Notes under the pieces: model-generated | The model's input: the letters and a program-made list of their open reading frames with translations, nothing else | Told to the model about the DNA's origin: nothing | Database searches by the model: none | Assembly: GCF_014837245.1 (NCBI RefSeq) | Contig: NZ_JACYFU010000001.1 | Span: 1,178,001 to 1,242,000, forward strand | Direction of reading: 5' to 3' | Source of the DNA: Devosia oryzisoli | GTDB taxonomy: Bacteria; Pseudomonadota; Alphaproteobacteria; Rhizobiales; Devosiaceae | DNA length: 64,000 bases | Shown here: positions 53,005-64,000 of the stretch, piece after piece | Layout of the letters: each line of letters begins with the position of its first letter | How positions within the stretch are numbered: position 1 is the first letter of the stretch | Program-made: the position numbers and the translations under genes

Positions 53005-53628
53005 TTATGCGGACCAGGGGGCAAGCGCCTTGCTGGCCTGGGTGGCGTTGCGCTGCGCGCGCTGGGTGGCAAGCCTCGCCAGTTCGGCCGCGCCGCCGTG
53101 GAACTGCGAGAAGGTGATCCGGCCCGTGGCGCCGGCAATGGTGACGCCGCGCCAGTTGGGTCGCACCGATTGCACCTCATGCCAATCGAGCACGGTCTGG
53201 CGCCCGAAGGCGTCGTGATGCTCGACGCGCGAACGGTCCCAGCGGACCCTGGTAAAGAGGCCCGAGAGCCCGATACCAGCCGCGCCGCCTGCCAGGAGGA
53301 TGACCGCAATGTAGGTGGCAACAACCTGGGCAAAGGTCGCCGTGCCGCTCATGAAGATCACCGCGAACAGCAGGATCATGGCGAGGGCAGCGGCGCCGTA
53401 GCAGGCGAAATATTCGACCATCGACGGACGCAACTGCGACCAGCCCCCGTCCATCACCGCCTCTTCCGGCTGGACCAGGCGGAGCGCCAGGAACGCGGCG
53501 TAGCCGAAGGCGATCACCCCTGCCGTCCGCGACAGCGGCAGATGCATCGTGGCGGGGATGTGCTTGAGGACGAGAAGGATCGAAATCATGAGGAGCGGCA
53601 AAGCCACTTCCTGCCATCGCAAGGGCAC
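53005..53628 (-). CDS. Membrane protein of unknown function
   Basis: A 207-residue protein I do not recognise. Four hydrophobic segments occupy residues 8-140 (for example LPLLMISILLVLKHIPA and VVATYIAVILLAGGAAGIGL), and the C-terminal 65 residues form a strand-rich soluble part (RVRWDRSRVEHHDAFGRQTVLDWHEV, then VTIAGATGRITFSQ), similar in style to bacterial PH-like domains. This would make it a membrane-anchored small adapter. It lies between the DHA2 exporter and the oxidoreductase genes on the same strand, with 262 bases before it that show no gene. Confidence 0.65.
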   Translation of the reverse strand: MPLRWQEVALPLLMISILLVLKHIPATMHLPLSRTAGVIAFGYAAFLALRLVQPEEAVMDGGWSQLRPSMVEYFACYGAAALAMILLFAVIFMSGTATFAQVVATYIAVILLAGGAAGIGLSGLFTRVRWDRSRVEHHDAFGRQTVLDWHEVQSVRPNWRGVTIAGATGRITFSQFHGGAAELARLATQRAQRNATQASKALAPWSA

Positions 53629-53890
53629 GCTGTATTCTCCCGTGGTCGGCCGGTGACGCGTCGGCGAAGCAATGGGCTAAACTGTTACGTAGCCTGAGTG
53701 ATTTGGCCACTCACATTTTTGCCATAAGTGGCGAGGCGGTGCGCCAGAGGGCGCCAGCGGGGAGGATAAGGCCCTTCAGTTCCTTGCATTCTGATTCCGC
53801 CTGGCGATGTAGTGCGTTGAAATTACAGGCTGGAGGCCCCGTAAGCGGAGCCCGTCGCCAAAGTGCAACACCCCGGCGACGGTTTTTCGA

Positions 53891-56218
<2,328 letters not shown>

Positions 56219-56245
56219 CGCGGCCCTGGCAGCAGCGGCGGGTGA

Positions 56246-58099
56246 TTATTCTGCCTTGGGCGCCTTCTTGCGCTTGACCGGCTGATCGCCAATCTCGCGC
56301 GGCTTGGACCAGTTGGGCTTGCCCTTGTCCTTCTTGGGTCCCTTGGCCTCGACCGGGGCCTTCTTCTTTTGCGGCGCAGGAGGCGCGTCATCGGCCTCTG
56401 CCTTGCGCGGCTTTTTCGGCTTGGCCGCGGCCGGCGCCGGCTCGCTCGGAAGCGGATCGTAGCTGGTAGCGGGCCGGGTCTTGCCCGCTGGCCTCGGACG
56501 TTCCACGCCGGGTGGGATCGCCGCCTCGATGCGCACGTTGCGTTCGCCGGTCCCGTTGCGCTGCACCGTGGCCAGGAAGTTCGCAGCCTTGTCGGCCGTG
56601 ACTTCGAAGATGCTCTCGTTCTGGAAAAGCCGGATCGAGCCGACATCGCCCTTGGTCAATCCACCAGCCTTGCAGATCAGCGGCAGCAGCCAGCGCGGCT
56701 CGGCCCGCTGCTTGCGTCCCACAGAAATCTTGAACCAACTGCCGTTGGAAAAATCCTCGCGGGTGCGCTTGCGCTCCGGCTCCGCGGCCATGACGGTGAT
56801 GTCTTCAGGCGCCGGACGGGTCGCCAATTGCTGGCGCAGATAGGCGGCGGCGATCGCCTCGGGGGAATGCCGCTCCAGGAGGCGCGCCACCAGATCCGCC
56901 TCCTCTTCGGAGACCGGGATGCTCAGCGCTTCGGCCGACAGCATCGCTTCCTTCGCCTTCTCCTCGATTTCGGCCGCCGTCGGCGGTGTCATCATCTCGA
57001 CTTGCAGGTTGGCACTGCGCAGGATGCGCTGCGCAACGCCCCGGCGATGGCTCGCCGCAATGATGACGCAGGTGCCCTTGCGCCCCGCCCGGCCGGTCCG
57101 GCCGGAGCGGTGCAGCAGCGTGTCGGGATTGCTCGGCATGTCGGCGTGGATGACGAGATCGAGGTTGGGCAGGTCGATGCCACGGGCAGCCACGTCGGTG
57201 GCGACGCAGATGCTGGCCCGCCCGTCGCGCATGGCCTGCAGCGCGTTGGTGCGCTCGGCCTGGCTCAACTCGCCGGAGATCGTCACCACGCCAAAGCCGC
57301 GATTGTGCAGCCGCGCCGACAGGTGCTTCACGGACTCGCGGGTGTGCGCGAAAATGATGGTGTTGACGTTGTCGTACCAGAGCAACGTGTTGATGACGGC
57401 ATTTTCCTTGTCGTTCGCAGGAACGACCATCAGCTTGTAGTCGATGTCGGCGTGCTGCTCGCCGGCGCTGGTCGCGGCGATGCGCAGGGCATCGCGCTGG
57501 TAGGTCTTGGCCAGTTGCGCAATGGCTTTGGGCACCGTGGCCGAGAACAGCAGGGTGCGACGATCCTCGGGTGCGGCGGCCAGGATGAATTCGAGGTCCT
57601 CCTTGAAGCCGAGGTCGAGCATCTCGTCGGCCTCGTCGAGAACCACGGCGCGCAGCGCGGACATGTCCAGCGCACCGCGGGTGATGTGATCGCGCAGACG
57701 CCCCGGCGTGCCGACCACGATGTGACACCCCCGGTCGAGCGCCTTGCGCTCGCTGCGCGGATCCATGCCCCCGACGCAGGAAGCGGTGCGCGCGCCGGTC
57801 TCGCGGTAGAGCCATTCGAGTTCGCGCTGCACCTGCAGGGCCAGTTCGCGTGTCGGCGCGATGGCGAGGGCCAGCGGAGCGCCGGGCGGCGGCAACGTCT
57901 CTGCGTCTCCGAGCAGGGTCGGGGCTATGGCCATGCCGAACGCCACGGTCTTGCCCGATCCGGTCTGCGCTGAAACCAGCAGGTCTCGGCCGGCGGTCTC
58001 ATCCTCGATGATTGCAGACTGCACGGGCGTCAGGCTGTCGTACCCCTTGGCCTCGAGGGCGCGGGCAATTGAGGGAAGGATGGTTTCGGGCAGGGACAT
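56246..58099 (-). CDS. DEAD-box RNA helicase with DbpA-type RNA-binding domain
   Basis: A 617-residue helicase. Motifs seen are AQTGSGKT (I), APTRELA (Ia), VGTPGRLRDH (Ib), DEADEML (II), SATVP (III), ATDVAARGID (V) and HRSGRTGRAGRKG (VI). A DbpA/CsdA-like RNA-binding domain follows (GSWFKISVGRKQRAEPRWLLP, LICKAGGL and GSIRLFQNESIFEV), and the last 100 residues are a Lys/Pro/Ala-rich tail. It probably acts in ribosome assembly or mRNA structure removal. The ATG at 58099 gives MSLPETILPSIARAL; the frame open to 58267 is not family-like. Confidence 0.92.
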   Translation of the reverse strand: MSLPETILPSIARALEAKGYDSLTPVQSAIIEDETAGRDLLVSAQTGSGKTVAFGMAIAPTLLGDAETLPPPGAPLALAIAPTRELALQVQRELEWLYRETGARTASCVGGMDPRSERKALDRGCHIVVGTPGRLRDHITRGALDMSALRAVVLDEADEMLDLGFKEDLEFILAAAPEDRRTLLFSATVPKAIAQLAKTYQRDALRIAATSAGEQHADIDYKLMVVPANDKENAVINTLLWYDNVNTIIFAHTRESVKHLSARLHNRGFGVVTISGELSQAERTNALQAMRDGRASICVATDVAARGIDLPNLDLVIHADMPSNPDTLLHRSGRTGRAGRKGTCVIIAASHRRGVAQRILRSANLQVEMMTPPTAAEIEEKAKEAMLSAEALSIPVSEEEADLVARLLERHSPEAIAAAYLRQQLATRPAPEDITVMAAEPERKRTREDFSNGSWFKISVGRKQRAEPRWLLPLICKAGGLTKGDVGSIRLFQNESIFEVTADKAANFLATVQRNGTGERNVRIEAAIPPGVERPRPAGKTRPATSYDPLPSEPAPAAAKPKKPRKAEADDAPPAPQKKKAPVEAKGPKKDKGKPNWSKPREIGDQPVKRKKAPKAE

Positions 58100-58265
58100 G
58101 GTGTTTCTTTCGGGCGATGCAGGCCGCACCGCAAGGCCAGAGAGATCGTCGTCGCCCCACTCGTCCGGGCAATCCAGTTCGCTGCTGCTTGGGTCCCGGA
58201 TCAGCCGGGTTTCGGCGGTCGTTAATGTGCGCTGTGATCCAGAATAGCACGGGATTGCAGCAAGC

Positions 58266-58291
58266 AAAAAGGCCGCCCGGCTCGGGCGGCC
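58266..58291 (-). terminator. Intrinsic terminator after ndk
   Basis: GGCCGCCCG at 58271-58279 pairs with CGGGCGGCC at 58283-58291 around a 3-base loop; on the minus strand the stem is followed by TTTTTGCTTG. It lies 25 bases past the ndk stop. Confidence 0.88.
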
Positions 58292-58316
58292 CTCTCGAAG
58301 GTCGAGGCGTCAGGCC

Positions 58317-58739
58317 TTAGCCGACGATTTCGTCGTCGGAGAAGAAGTACTTGATCTCCTGGGCAGCAGTCTCGGGAGCGTCCGAGCCGTGCACCGAGTT
58401 CTCGCCCACGGACAGCGCGAACTCCTTGCGAATGGTGCCTTCGGCGGCGTTGGCCGGATTGGTGGCGCCCATGATCTCGCGGTTCTTGAGGATGGCGCCT
58501 TCGCCTTCGAGCACCTGGACTACGACCGGTGAAGCGATCATCTGCTCGACCAGTTCGCCAAAGAACGGACGCTCCTTGTGGACCGCGTAGAAGCCTTCGG
58601 CCTGTTCGCGGGTCATGTGGATCTTCTTCATCGCCACGGGGCGCAGGCCGTTCTCTTCGAACTTGGCAATGATCTTGCCAATCAGGTTACGGCGGACGGC
58701 GTCGGGCTTGATGATGGAGAAGGTGCGTTCAATCGCCAT
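58317..58739 (-). CDS. ndk: Nucleoside-diphosphate kinase
   Basis: A 140-residue Ndk that balances NTP pools by transferring phosphate from ATP to NDPs through a phospho-histidine. The start [21 protein letters not shown], the active-site loop [10 protein letters not shown] with the catalytic His, and the [14 protein letters not shown] stretch are all canonical. The ATG at 58739 is the family start; the frame open to 58808 is discarded. The gene stands alone with its own terminator. Confidence 0.97.
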   Translation of the reverse strand: MAIERTFSIIKPDAVRRNLIGKIIAKFEENGLRPVAMKKIHMTREQAEGFYAVHKERPFFGELVEQMIASPVVVQVLEGEGAILKNREIMGATNPANAAEGTIRKEFALSVGENSVHGSDAPETAAQEIKYFFSDDEIVG

Positions 58740-58837
58740 GGCGGTTGGTTCCTGCTTGGGTTCTAAGGGAAGGTGGCGCCTTGTAGCGGGAGAGTGCGAC
58801 CGGCGCAAGACGGCCGGGCCAGAGGCCCCGCCGCGCG

Positions 58838-59218
58838 TCAGTCCTGCTCAACAGAGGCCTTGCCGGTGCCCGCAACCGAACCGTCGGGCTTGAGCAGCAA
58901 GACCTCCACGGCGGTCACGGAGCGATCGGCCGCGACGGCGACCTCCACTTCGTTTTCAACCACCTGCATGGTGCAGACATCGGACGTGGCCAGGGTGGGC
59001 ACGCTGACCGACAGCACACCGTCCACGACATCGCCCGCCTCGGCCTCGCCCGTCTCTTCGCAGGCGCCGCCCTGGTAGTCGAATTCGATCCTGATCTGGG
59101 TGTCGCTGGACCACTCGGCGTCCAGGTCATCCAGGGTCACGCCAGCGTCCTGGGACAAAGCCGGTGCAGAAACGGTCAGGGCAGCCAGAAGGCTGATGAT
59201 GGTCTTGCTGGAGGTCAT
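58838..59218 (-). CDS. Small exported protein of unknown function
   Basis: A 126-residue protein not recognised. A signal peptide ([22 protein letters not shown]) is followed by an acidic, strand-rich mature part with one Cys pair ([14 protein letters not shown] and [14 protein letters not shown]), which could be a disulfide in the periplasm. There is no lipobox. The ATG at 59218 starts the signal peptide; an ATG-less extension to 59242 is unlikely. It is divergent from the ABC-F gene and lies upstream of ndk on the same strand. Confidence 0.65.
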   Translation of the reverse strand: MTSSKTIISLLAALTVSAPALSQDAGVTLDDLDAEWSSDTQIRIEFDYQGGACEETGEAEAGDVVDGVLSVSVPTLATSDVCTMQVVENEVEVAVAADRSVTAVEVLLLKPDGSVAGTGKASVEQD

Positions 59219-59425
59219 TTCGGTCCCCGACCGTGGCACCACGAATCGCGTTCAGAGGCGATTGGAGCCCCGATTTCCGGCAAGAGCATGGCAAGTGCGC
59301 GGATATGGCGGTTGTCACAACCCAATCTTAACTCTATCCAGCAGCAAACAAATTGTCGCAGCACCAACGCCCGAGCCGATCCGTTCTCCGGTGGGCTGCT
59401 GCTCCTCCCAATAGTCTTGAAAGCC

Positions 59426-61294
59426 ATGCTGACCGTATCCAACCTCACCTACCGCATCGAAGGCCGCGAACTGTTCGAGGACGCCTCCGTTGTCATCCCG
59501 GACGGCGCCAAGGTGGGCTTCGTGGGCAAGAACGGGACGGGCAAGACCACGCTGTTTCACCTGATCCAGGGTCACCTCGGCGCCGATGGCGGCACCATTG
59601 ATGTCAACAAGCGCGCCCGCATCAGCGGCGTGGCGCAGGAGGCGCCGGCGGGCGACGAAACGGTGCTCGAGGTCGTGCTTTCCGCCGACAAGGAACGCAC
59701 CGCCTTGATGGCGGAAGCGGAGACCGCGACCGACCCGCACCGGATCGGGGACATCTATACGCGCCTTGCCGATATCGACGCGCACACCGCAGAGGCGCGG
59801 GCCTCATCCATCCTCAAGGGCCTCGGGTTCGAGCAGGACCGGCAGAACGGACCGACCCGCGAACTTTCGGGCGGCTGGCGCATGCGCGTGGCCCTGGCGG
59901 CCGTGCTGTTCAGCCAGCCCGACCTGCTGCTGCTCGACGAACCGACGAACTACCTCGACCTCGAAGGCACGCTGTGGCTGGAGAAGTACCTGGCCACCTA
60001 CCCCTACACCGTCTTCATGATCAGCCACGACCGTGACCTGCTCAACAAAGCGGTGAACGCCATCGTGCACCTCGAGCACCGTAAACTGACCTTCTACAAG
60101 GGCAATTACGACACCTTCGAAAATACCCGCCGCATGCAGATGGAGCTCAACAACAAGAGCCGCGAGAAGACGCTCGACCAGATTGCGCATCTGCAGAAAT
60201 TCGTCGACCGCTTCAAGGCCAAGGCCACCAAGGCCAAACAGGCGCAGGCCCGCGTGAAGATGATCGAAAAGCTGCGGCCGCCCGAAGCGATGTTCGACGA
60301 ATTCGCTGCGCCGTTCCGCTTCCAGCAACCGAAGGTGGAACTGCCCACGCCGATGATCACGCTGGACGGCGTCTCGACGGGCTATGGCGACAAGGTCATC
60401 CTGCGCAACATCACCGCCCGGATGGACCCGGACGCCCGCATTGCCCTGGTCGGCGTCAACGGCAATGGCAAGTCGACCTTTGCCAAGCTGCTCGCCGGGG
60501 ACATCCCTGCCCTCTCCGGCTCCATGCGGATCGGCAAGAAGCTCGAGATCGCCCACTTCGCCCAGCACCAGATGGACAAGCTCAAGCCCGAGCAGACGCC
60601 GCTCGAGCACGTGACCGAGTTGATGCCCACGGAAAACGAGGCCAAGCGTCGGTCCCGCCTCAACCAGATGGGACTGACCACCAGCCGCATGGACACCAAG
60701 GCCAAGAACCTCTCCGGTGGCGAACGGGCGCGTCTTTTGATGGGGTTGATCACCTTTGGCGGCCCGGGGCTCATGATCCTCGACGAGCCAACGAACCATC
60801 TCGACATCGACAGCCGCGATGCCCTGGTGCATGCGCTGAACGAGTATGAGGGCGCCGTGCTGATCATCAGCCACGACCGCCACCTGATCGAAGCCACCTG
60901 TGACACCCTCTGGATCGCCGAGGGCGGAACCATCCGCGAGCTGGACGAGGATCTCGACAGCTACCAGCGCAGCATCACCTCCAGCAAGGAACCGAAGACG
61001 TCGGGCGCCGGAAAGAACGATCGCAAGCTCTCCAAGCAGGAGGCGGCGGCGCGGCGCGCGGAGTTGGCGCCGCTCAAGGCTTCCATTAAGGATGCGGAAA
61101 CTAAGATGGGGCGTTTGCAGGTGGAAATCGAGAAGATCGAGGTCCAGCTGGCCGATCCGAAAGTCTATAACGGCGCTCCCGATCGCCTTATTGCGTTGGG
61201 CAAGGACAAGGCGCGGTTCAGCGCCGATCTCGAACAGACCGAAGAGCAATGGCTCGCGCTCAGCGCCGAGCTTGAAGACGCGGAGCGTGCATGA
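59426..61294 (+). CDS. ABC-F family ATPase, ribosome-associated
   Basis: A 622-residue soluble protein with two ABC domains and no membrane part. First domain: GKNGTGKTT, LSGGWRMR, LLLLDEPTNYLD. Second: GVNGNGKST, LSGGERAR, LMILDEPTNHLD. The inter-domain linker (about residues 235-320) with NNKSREKTLDQI is the P-site tRNA interaction motif region, and a C-terminal coiled coil (AELAPLKASIKDAETKMGRLQVE in parts) follows. The layout is nearest YheS/Uup. It probably resolves stalled ribosomes. The ATG at 59426 is chosen over the frame from 59288. It overlaps the cupin gene by four bases. Confidence 0.9.
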   Translation: MLTVSNLTYRIEGRELFEDASVVIPDGAKVGFVGKNGTGKTTLFHLIQGHLGADGGTIDVNKRARISGVAQEAPAGDETVLEVVLSADKERTALMAEAETATDPHRIGDIYTRLADIDAHTAEARASSILKGLGFEQDRQNGPTRELSGGWRMRVALAAVLFSQPDLLLLDEPTNYLDLEGTLWLEKYLATYPYTVFMISHDRDLLNKAVNAIVHLEHRKLTFYKGNYDTFENTRRMQMELNNKSREKTLDQIAHLQKFVDRFKAKATKAKQAQARVKMIEKLRPPEAMFDEFAAPFRFQQPKVELPTPMITLDGVSTGYGDKVILRNITARMDPDARIALVGVNGNGKSTFAKLLAGDIPALSGSMRIGKKLEIAHFAQHQMDKLKPEQTPLEHVTELMPTENEAKRRSRLNQMGLTTSRMDTKAKNLSGGERARLLMGLITFGGPGLMILDEPTNHLDIDSRDALVHALNEYEGAVLIISHDRHLIEATCDTLWIAEGGTIRELDEDLDSYQRSITSSKEPKTSGAGKNDRKLSKQEAAARRAELAPLKASIKDAETKMGRLQVEIEKIEVQLADPKVYNGAPDRLIALGKDKARFSADLEQTEEQWLALSAELEDAERA

Positions 61295-61725
61295 ACACTC
61301 TGAGCGCCAGGGATGTCATTTTCACGCTGGGCCTCGAGCGCCACCCCGAAGGGGGATGGTTCGCCGAGACTTTCCGGGATGAAGAAGAGGTCAAGGGCCG
61401 CGCGCGCTCGACCGCGATCTATTACCTGCTCGAAGCGAATGACCGGTCCGCCTGGCATCGGATCGATGCCGTGGAAGTCTGGCACTGGTATGCAGGCTCG
61501 CCCTTGGAGCTGTGCATCTCCGACGGGCTGACGGTGGATGCGCGCGTGCTCGGCTCCGGGCTCGACCTGGGCCAAAGGCCGCAGATCGTGGTCCCGGCAA
61601 AAGCCTGGCAATCGGCGCGCCCTCTGGGAGACTGGGCCCTGGTGGGATGCACGGTCGCGCCCGGCTTCAGCTTCTCCGGCTTCGAGATGGCCGACCCCGG
61701 CTGGACCCCTTCCGGCAGGCATTGA
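61291..61725 (+). CDS. DUF985 family cupin
   Basis: A 144-residue cupin. LERHPEGGWFAETFRD at the start, RARSTAIYYLLEAND, SAWHRIDAVEVWHWYAGSPLEL and, later, ALVGCTVAPGFSFSGFEM are diagnostic of DUF985, a single-domain jelly roll with a metal or sugar-like pocket. Function is not established; some relatives bind nucleotide-sugars. Its ATG at 61291 overlaps the stop of the ABC-F gene (ATGA), so it is translationally coupled, without a clear functional link. Confidence 0.87.
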   Translation: MNTLSARDVIFTLGLERHPEGGWFAETFRDEEEVKGRARSTAIYYLLEANDRSAWHRIDAVEVWHWYAGSPLELCISDGLTVDARVLGSGLDLGQRPQIVVPAKAWQSARPLGDWALVGCTVAPGFSFSGFEMADPGWTPSGRH

Positions 61726-61775
61726 CAGCGGGCAGGCGCTCGTCTTCTCTCGGGGCAAACTGGGGCACGATCGAC

Positions 61776-62588
61776 ATGCGACGCCTGCTTGCCTGCCTGG
61801 CTCTTTTCGCTCTGGCGTCCACTCCGGCTGCGCAGGCGCGCGACCTGTCTGGCTTCAGCGCAACGCAGCGCGCGGAAATTGTGCGGTTCGCCGCCAATAA
61901 CAGCCTCTTTGTCCTTTACCACGAGTTGATGCATCTACTGGTCCACCAGCTGGACGTCCCCGTGCTCGGGCGCGAGGAGGATGCGGCCGATAACATGGCC
62001 ACCTGGACGCTGCTGTCGCGCAAGACAGGAGGCTCGGAAACGACGCTCACCGACGCTGCGCATGGCTGGATCCTGTCCGGCGTCGCCTACAACAGCACCC
62101 CCGATGACGAGGATCTGGCGGCCGCGCATACGCTCGACCGGCAGCGGGCCTTCCAGATCGTCTGCCTGATGGTGGGCAGCGACGAACGTGCCTTCCGGCC
62201 GATTGCCAACCAATATGCCATCTCCCACGACCGGCAGGATAGTTGCGCCTGGGACTATACGCTGCTCGACCGGAGTTTCCGCCACACGCTGAAGCCGCTC
62301 GCCAAGGGCGCCGGCAAGACCAACGTCACCATCAGCTACCAGCCTCCCGGGCGGGAGCTGAAGAGTGCCGCCGAGGCCTTTCGCGCCAGCGGCGTGTTCG
62401 AGGAGGTCGCCGAGGAACTGCGAACCCGCTACGCGGTCCGCAAACCCGTACGGTTCAACGCGCAGCGCTGCGACGAGGCCAATGCGTTCTATGATCCGGA
62501 CCAATTGGAAATCATCTTCTGCTACGAACTGATGGATGACTTCATCGCTCTATACGCCGATGAGCTGTCGTCCTCCCAAGGCCGCTAG
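61776..62588 (+). CDS. DUF4344 domain metallopeptidase-like exported protein
   Basis: A 270-residue protein with a signal peptide (MRRLLACLALFALASTPAAQA). The zinc motif HELMH at about residue 50, followed by LGREEDAADNMATW, places it in the DUF4344 family of putative metallopeptidases. Cys residues in QIVCLMV, DSCAWDY, QRCDEAN and FCYELMDDF could form two periplasmic disulfides. Substrate unknown. Start: ATG at 61776, the first codon of the signal peptide. The stop overlaps that of the convergent YitT gene within the palindrome CTAG. Confidence 0.82.
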   Translation: MRRLLACLALFALASTPAAQARDLSGFSATQRAEIVRFAANNSLFVLYHELMHLLVHQLDVPVLGREEDAADNMATWTLLSRKTGGSETTLTDAAHGWILSGVAYNSTPDDEDLAAAHTLDRQRAFQIVCLMVGSDERAFRPIANQYAISHDRQDSCAWDYTLLDRSFRHTLKPLAKGAGKTNVTISYQPPGRELKSAAEAFRASGVFEEVAEELRTRYAVRKPVRFNAQRCDEANAFYDPDQLEIIFCYELMDDFIALYADELSSSQGR

Positions 62589-63202
62589 CTGAAGCCGACA
62601 TAGCGCCCGGGCCGGTGATTAAGGGCGATGATCATGTTGAGCACCAGTGCGCCAAGGATCGAATAGAGCACCTTGTCGAGCGGCAGCATGAAGAGCGCAG
62701 CGACCAGGATGGCGGCATCCACCGTGAGTTGGAAGTACCCTGCCCTGATGCCGAAATTGTCCTGCAGGAAGAGGGCAAGGATGTTGACGCCGCCGATGCT
62801 CGACTTGTGGCGGAAGAGGGTGAGGATGCCCAGCCCCATCAGCGTGCCGCCGAGCAGAGCCGCGTAGAGCGGGTGGACGTGTTCGATAACGAGCCAGTGC
62901 GGCACCTGCCCCGACAGCCACGAAACCAGCGCGACGCTGGCCGCAGTCTTGAGGGCAAATCGCCAGCCCATGCGCAGGATGGCGAGCGCGTAGAACGGCA
63001 GGTTGATGCCAAAGAACAGCCAGCCAAAGGGAATTCCCGTGCCGTATTGCAGCAGCAGGGCCAGTCCGGCGGTGCTGCCGGTGATCAGCATCGCCTTGGC
63101 GTAAAGCGCGATCCCGAGGCCGACAATGCTGGTCCCGATAAGGATAGCGAACAGGTCTTCGTACCAGACGTGGCGGCTTGGACTGGAAAGGTCGGGCGTC
63201 AT
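62585..63202 (-). CDS. YitT family membrane protein
   Basis: A 205-residue inner-membrane protein with five or six hydrophobic segments. The signature is ILIGTSIVGLGIALYAKAMLITGSTAGLALLL (seen in parts), and later GTLMGLGILTLFRHKSSIGGVNILALFLQ, where the SSIGG loop is usual. YitT proteins lack a proven function; a transport role is likely. It overlaps holC by four bases on the same strand. Confidence 0.87.
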   Translation of the reverse strand: MTPDLSSPSRHVWYEDLFAILIGTSIVGLGIALYAKAMLITGSTAGLALLLQYGTGIPFGWLFFGINLPFYALAILRMGWRFALKTAASVALVSWLSGQVPHWLVIEHVHPLYAALLGGTLMGLGILTLFRHKSSIGGVNILALFLQDNFGIRAGYFQLTVDAAILVAALFMLPLDKVLYSILGALVLNMIIALNHRPGRYVGFS

Positions 63203-63645
63203 CCGCGCTTGGACCAGCGGCCGTCCGGCGATTGCTGCCAGTAGGTGACGTCATTGTCGGCTCGCAGCGTCTTCCATGCCTCCCTGGCCTTTTGCAGCGC
63301 CTCGGGGTCATGACCTGAGAACAGGAACACGATGCGCTGATAGCCCTCGCTATCGGCGGGCACTGCGCCATCCACGAAGAATCTCACCTGCGCGCCGTTG
63401 CCATTGTCGGACCCTGTGGTGATGAGGATGGGCTGCAGCCCGTCGGTGTCATCGCCGGCCAGTCCATGGGGCAGGAAGCTGTCGTCCCGGTAGGTCCACA
63501 GATGTCCGTCGAGCGCCTCGGCTCGTTCGCGCGAGCCGGTCTCGATGACGGCGCGCCAGCCGCGCTCGAGCGTTTTTTCAAGGAGCTGCGGAACAACAGC
63601 CTCAAGCGGGCGCGTTTCGAGATGATAGAACAGCACTTCAGCCAT
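63199..63645 (-). CDS. holC: DNA polymerase III subunit chi
   Basis: A 148-residue HolC, which links the clamp loader to SSB. MAEVLFYHLETRPLEAVVPQLLEKTLERGWRAVI (in parts) is the typical start, and LDGHLWTYRDDSFLPHGL plus PILITTG are conserved. It is shown by its context too: holC is usually next to leucyl aminopeptidase pepA and lptF; here lptF starts 150 bases away on the other strand but pepA is absent from between them. Confidence 0.92.
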   Translation of the reverse strand: MAEVLFYHLETRPLEAVVPQLLEKTLERGWRAVIETGSRERAEALDGHLWTYRDDSFLPHGLAGDDTDGLQPILITTGSDNGNGAQVRFFVDGAVPADSEGYQRIVFLFSGHDPEALQKAREAWKTLRADNDVTYWQQSPDGRWSKRG

Positions 63646-63794
63646 GGCGGCACATTAGTCTCACCCCCTTCCACGCGCCAGCGGGCGGCTGCCATGGACC
63701 ACAACTAATTGGCGTGGCGAGGTGCGGCCAAGATTGCAGCACACGGCGAATGGCCCCATGGTGCGCGCAACTTTGCGGAGCAGTCTCTGACGGC

Positions 63795-64000
63795 ATGAAG
63801 AAGCTGACGATCTATCTGGCGCGCCAGTTCGCCATCGATGCGCTGATCCTGTTCGGCGTGGTGTGCGTGCTGCTCTGGCTGGTCAACTGCCTGCGCTCGT
63901 TCGAGATCGTTTCGGTCAAGGGCCAAAGCATCTTGACCCTGGGCATCCAGGCCCTCTACGCCCTTCCACCGCTGGGCCTGTCGTTCTTCTATATCTGCGT
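63795..64000 (+). CDS. lptF: LptF/LptG family lipopolysaccharide export permease, partial
   Basis: Only the first 68 codons are in the window; the rest lies past its end. MKKLTIYLARQFAIDALILFG and LVNCLRSFEIVSVKG, then LYALPPLGLSFFYIC, match the N-terminal helix and following region of LptF, a membrane subunit of the ABC machine that extracts lipopolysaccharide. LptG is the alternative, but the first gene of the pair is normally lptF. ATG at 63795; divergent from holC. Confidence 0.8.
   Translation, partial: MKKLTIYLARQFAIDALILFGVVCVLLWLVNCLRSFEIVSVKGQSILTLGIQALYALPPLGLSFFYIC

Noticed and set aside
51530..53218. Plus-strand open frame of 562 codons opposite the molybdopterin oxidoreductase
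   Set aside because: Fully antisense to a gene with intact cofactor motifs; no ribosome site or recognisable domain.
53700..53735. Inverted repeat GCCACT/AGTGGC as terminator or operator
   Set aside because: Only six pairs with a long AT-rich loop, and the position before the membrane-protein gene does not suit a terminator; likely chance.
56369..57973. Plus-strand open frame of 534 codons opposite the DEAD-box helicase
   Set aside because: Antisense to a complete set of helicase motifs; composition is that of a reading-frame shadow.

Overview
The window is chromosomal DNA of high GC content from an alphaproteobacterium, most likely order Hyphomicrobiales and probably a Devosia-like member of Devosiaceae. 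The clues are the order parC-recO-era-rnc-lepB-acpS-rsh-rpoZ, an alphaproteobacterial porin, a LabA-type NYN protein divergent from rpoZ, and a BigR-type sulfide operon. The taxon is inferred from gene order and protein style; no search was run.

Layout. 0.1-3.2 kb: an MFS exporter, an RDD membrane protein, bpt and a Dabb protein. 3.3-12.5 kb: a minus-strand housekeeping run (parC, recO, a DUF1232 protein, era, rnc, lepB, acpS, rsh, rpoZ), several genes joined by 4-base overlaps. 12.7-20.5 kb: a NYN protein, dapA-smpB, an alpha/beta hydrolase, an OmpA-type envelope protein with internal repeats, a porin and an SDR enzyme. 20.5-24.6 kb: an amino-sugar module (gntR, SIS-type deaminase, nagA, divergent murQ). 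24.6-25.6 kb: an SRPBCC protein and a thioredoxin. 25.8-32.6 kb: a DctB/DctD-like two-component system, a near-perfect sigma-54 promoter and a TAXI-TRAP transporter with a DUF1850 partner. 32.7-37.5 kb: a flavin disulfide reductase, then a BigR-type repressor divergent from a sulfur/persulfide operon (two half-size YeeE/YedE proteins, persulfide dioxygenase, DUF442 sulfurtransferase, TauE/SafE exporter).

37.5-39.8 kb is a rearrangement scar: remnants of a dipeptide ABC permease pair, one fused in frame to the tail of an MBL-fold hydrolase. 39.8-49.0 kb is a sugar locus (ABC importer, GH78 rhamnosidase, divergent LacI regulator, a frameshifted enolase-superfamily gene, a shard of a second LacI regulator). 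It ends at tRNA-Ser(GCU). 49.4-58.1 kb holds a glyoxalase-superfamily protein, a second TauE/SafE protein, a stand-alone molybdopterin oxidoreductase, an unrecognised membrane protein, a DHA2 exporter with divergent MarR regulator, and a DEAD-box helicase. 58.3-64.0 kb holds ndk, a small exported protein, an ABC-F ATPase, a DUF985 cupin, a DUF4344 metallopeptidase, a YitT protein, holC and the start of lptF.

The most informative signals are regulatory. A sigma-54 promoter links the two-component pair to the TRAP transporter. A 20-bp palindrome sits inside an almost ideal promoter of the BigR-like gene, whose start codon may be leaderless. A MarR-type palindrome spans the DHA2 exporter promoter. 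No CRISPR array, complete insertion sequence, phage or defence island was recognised, and I found no convincing entirely new system.
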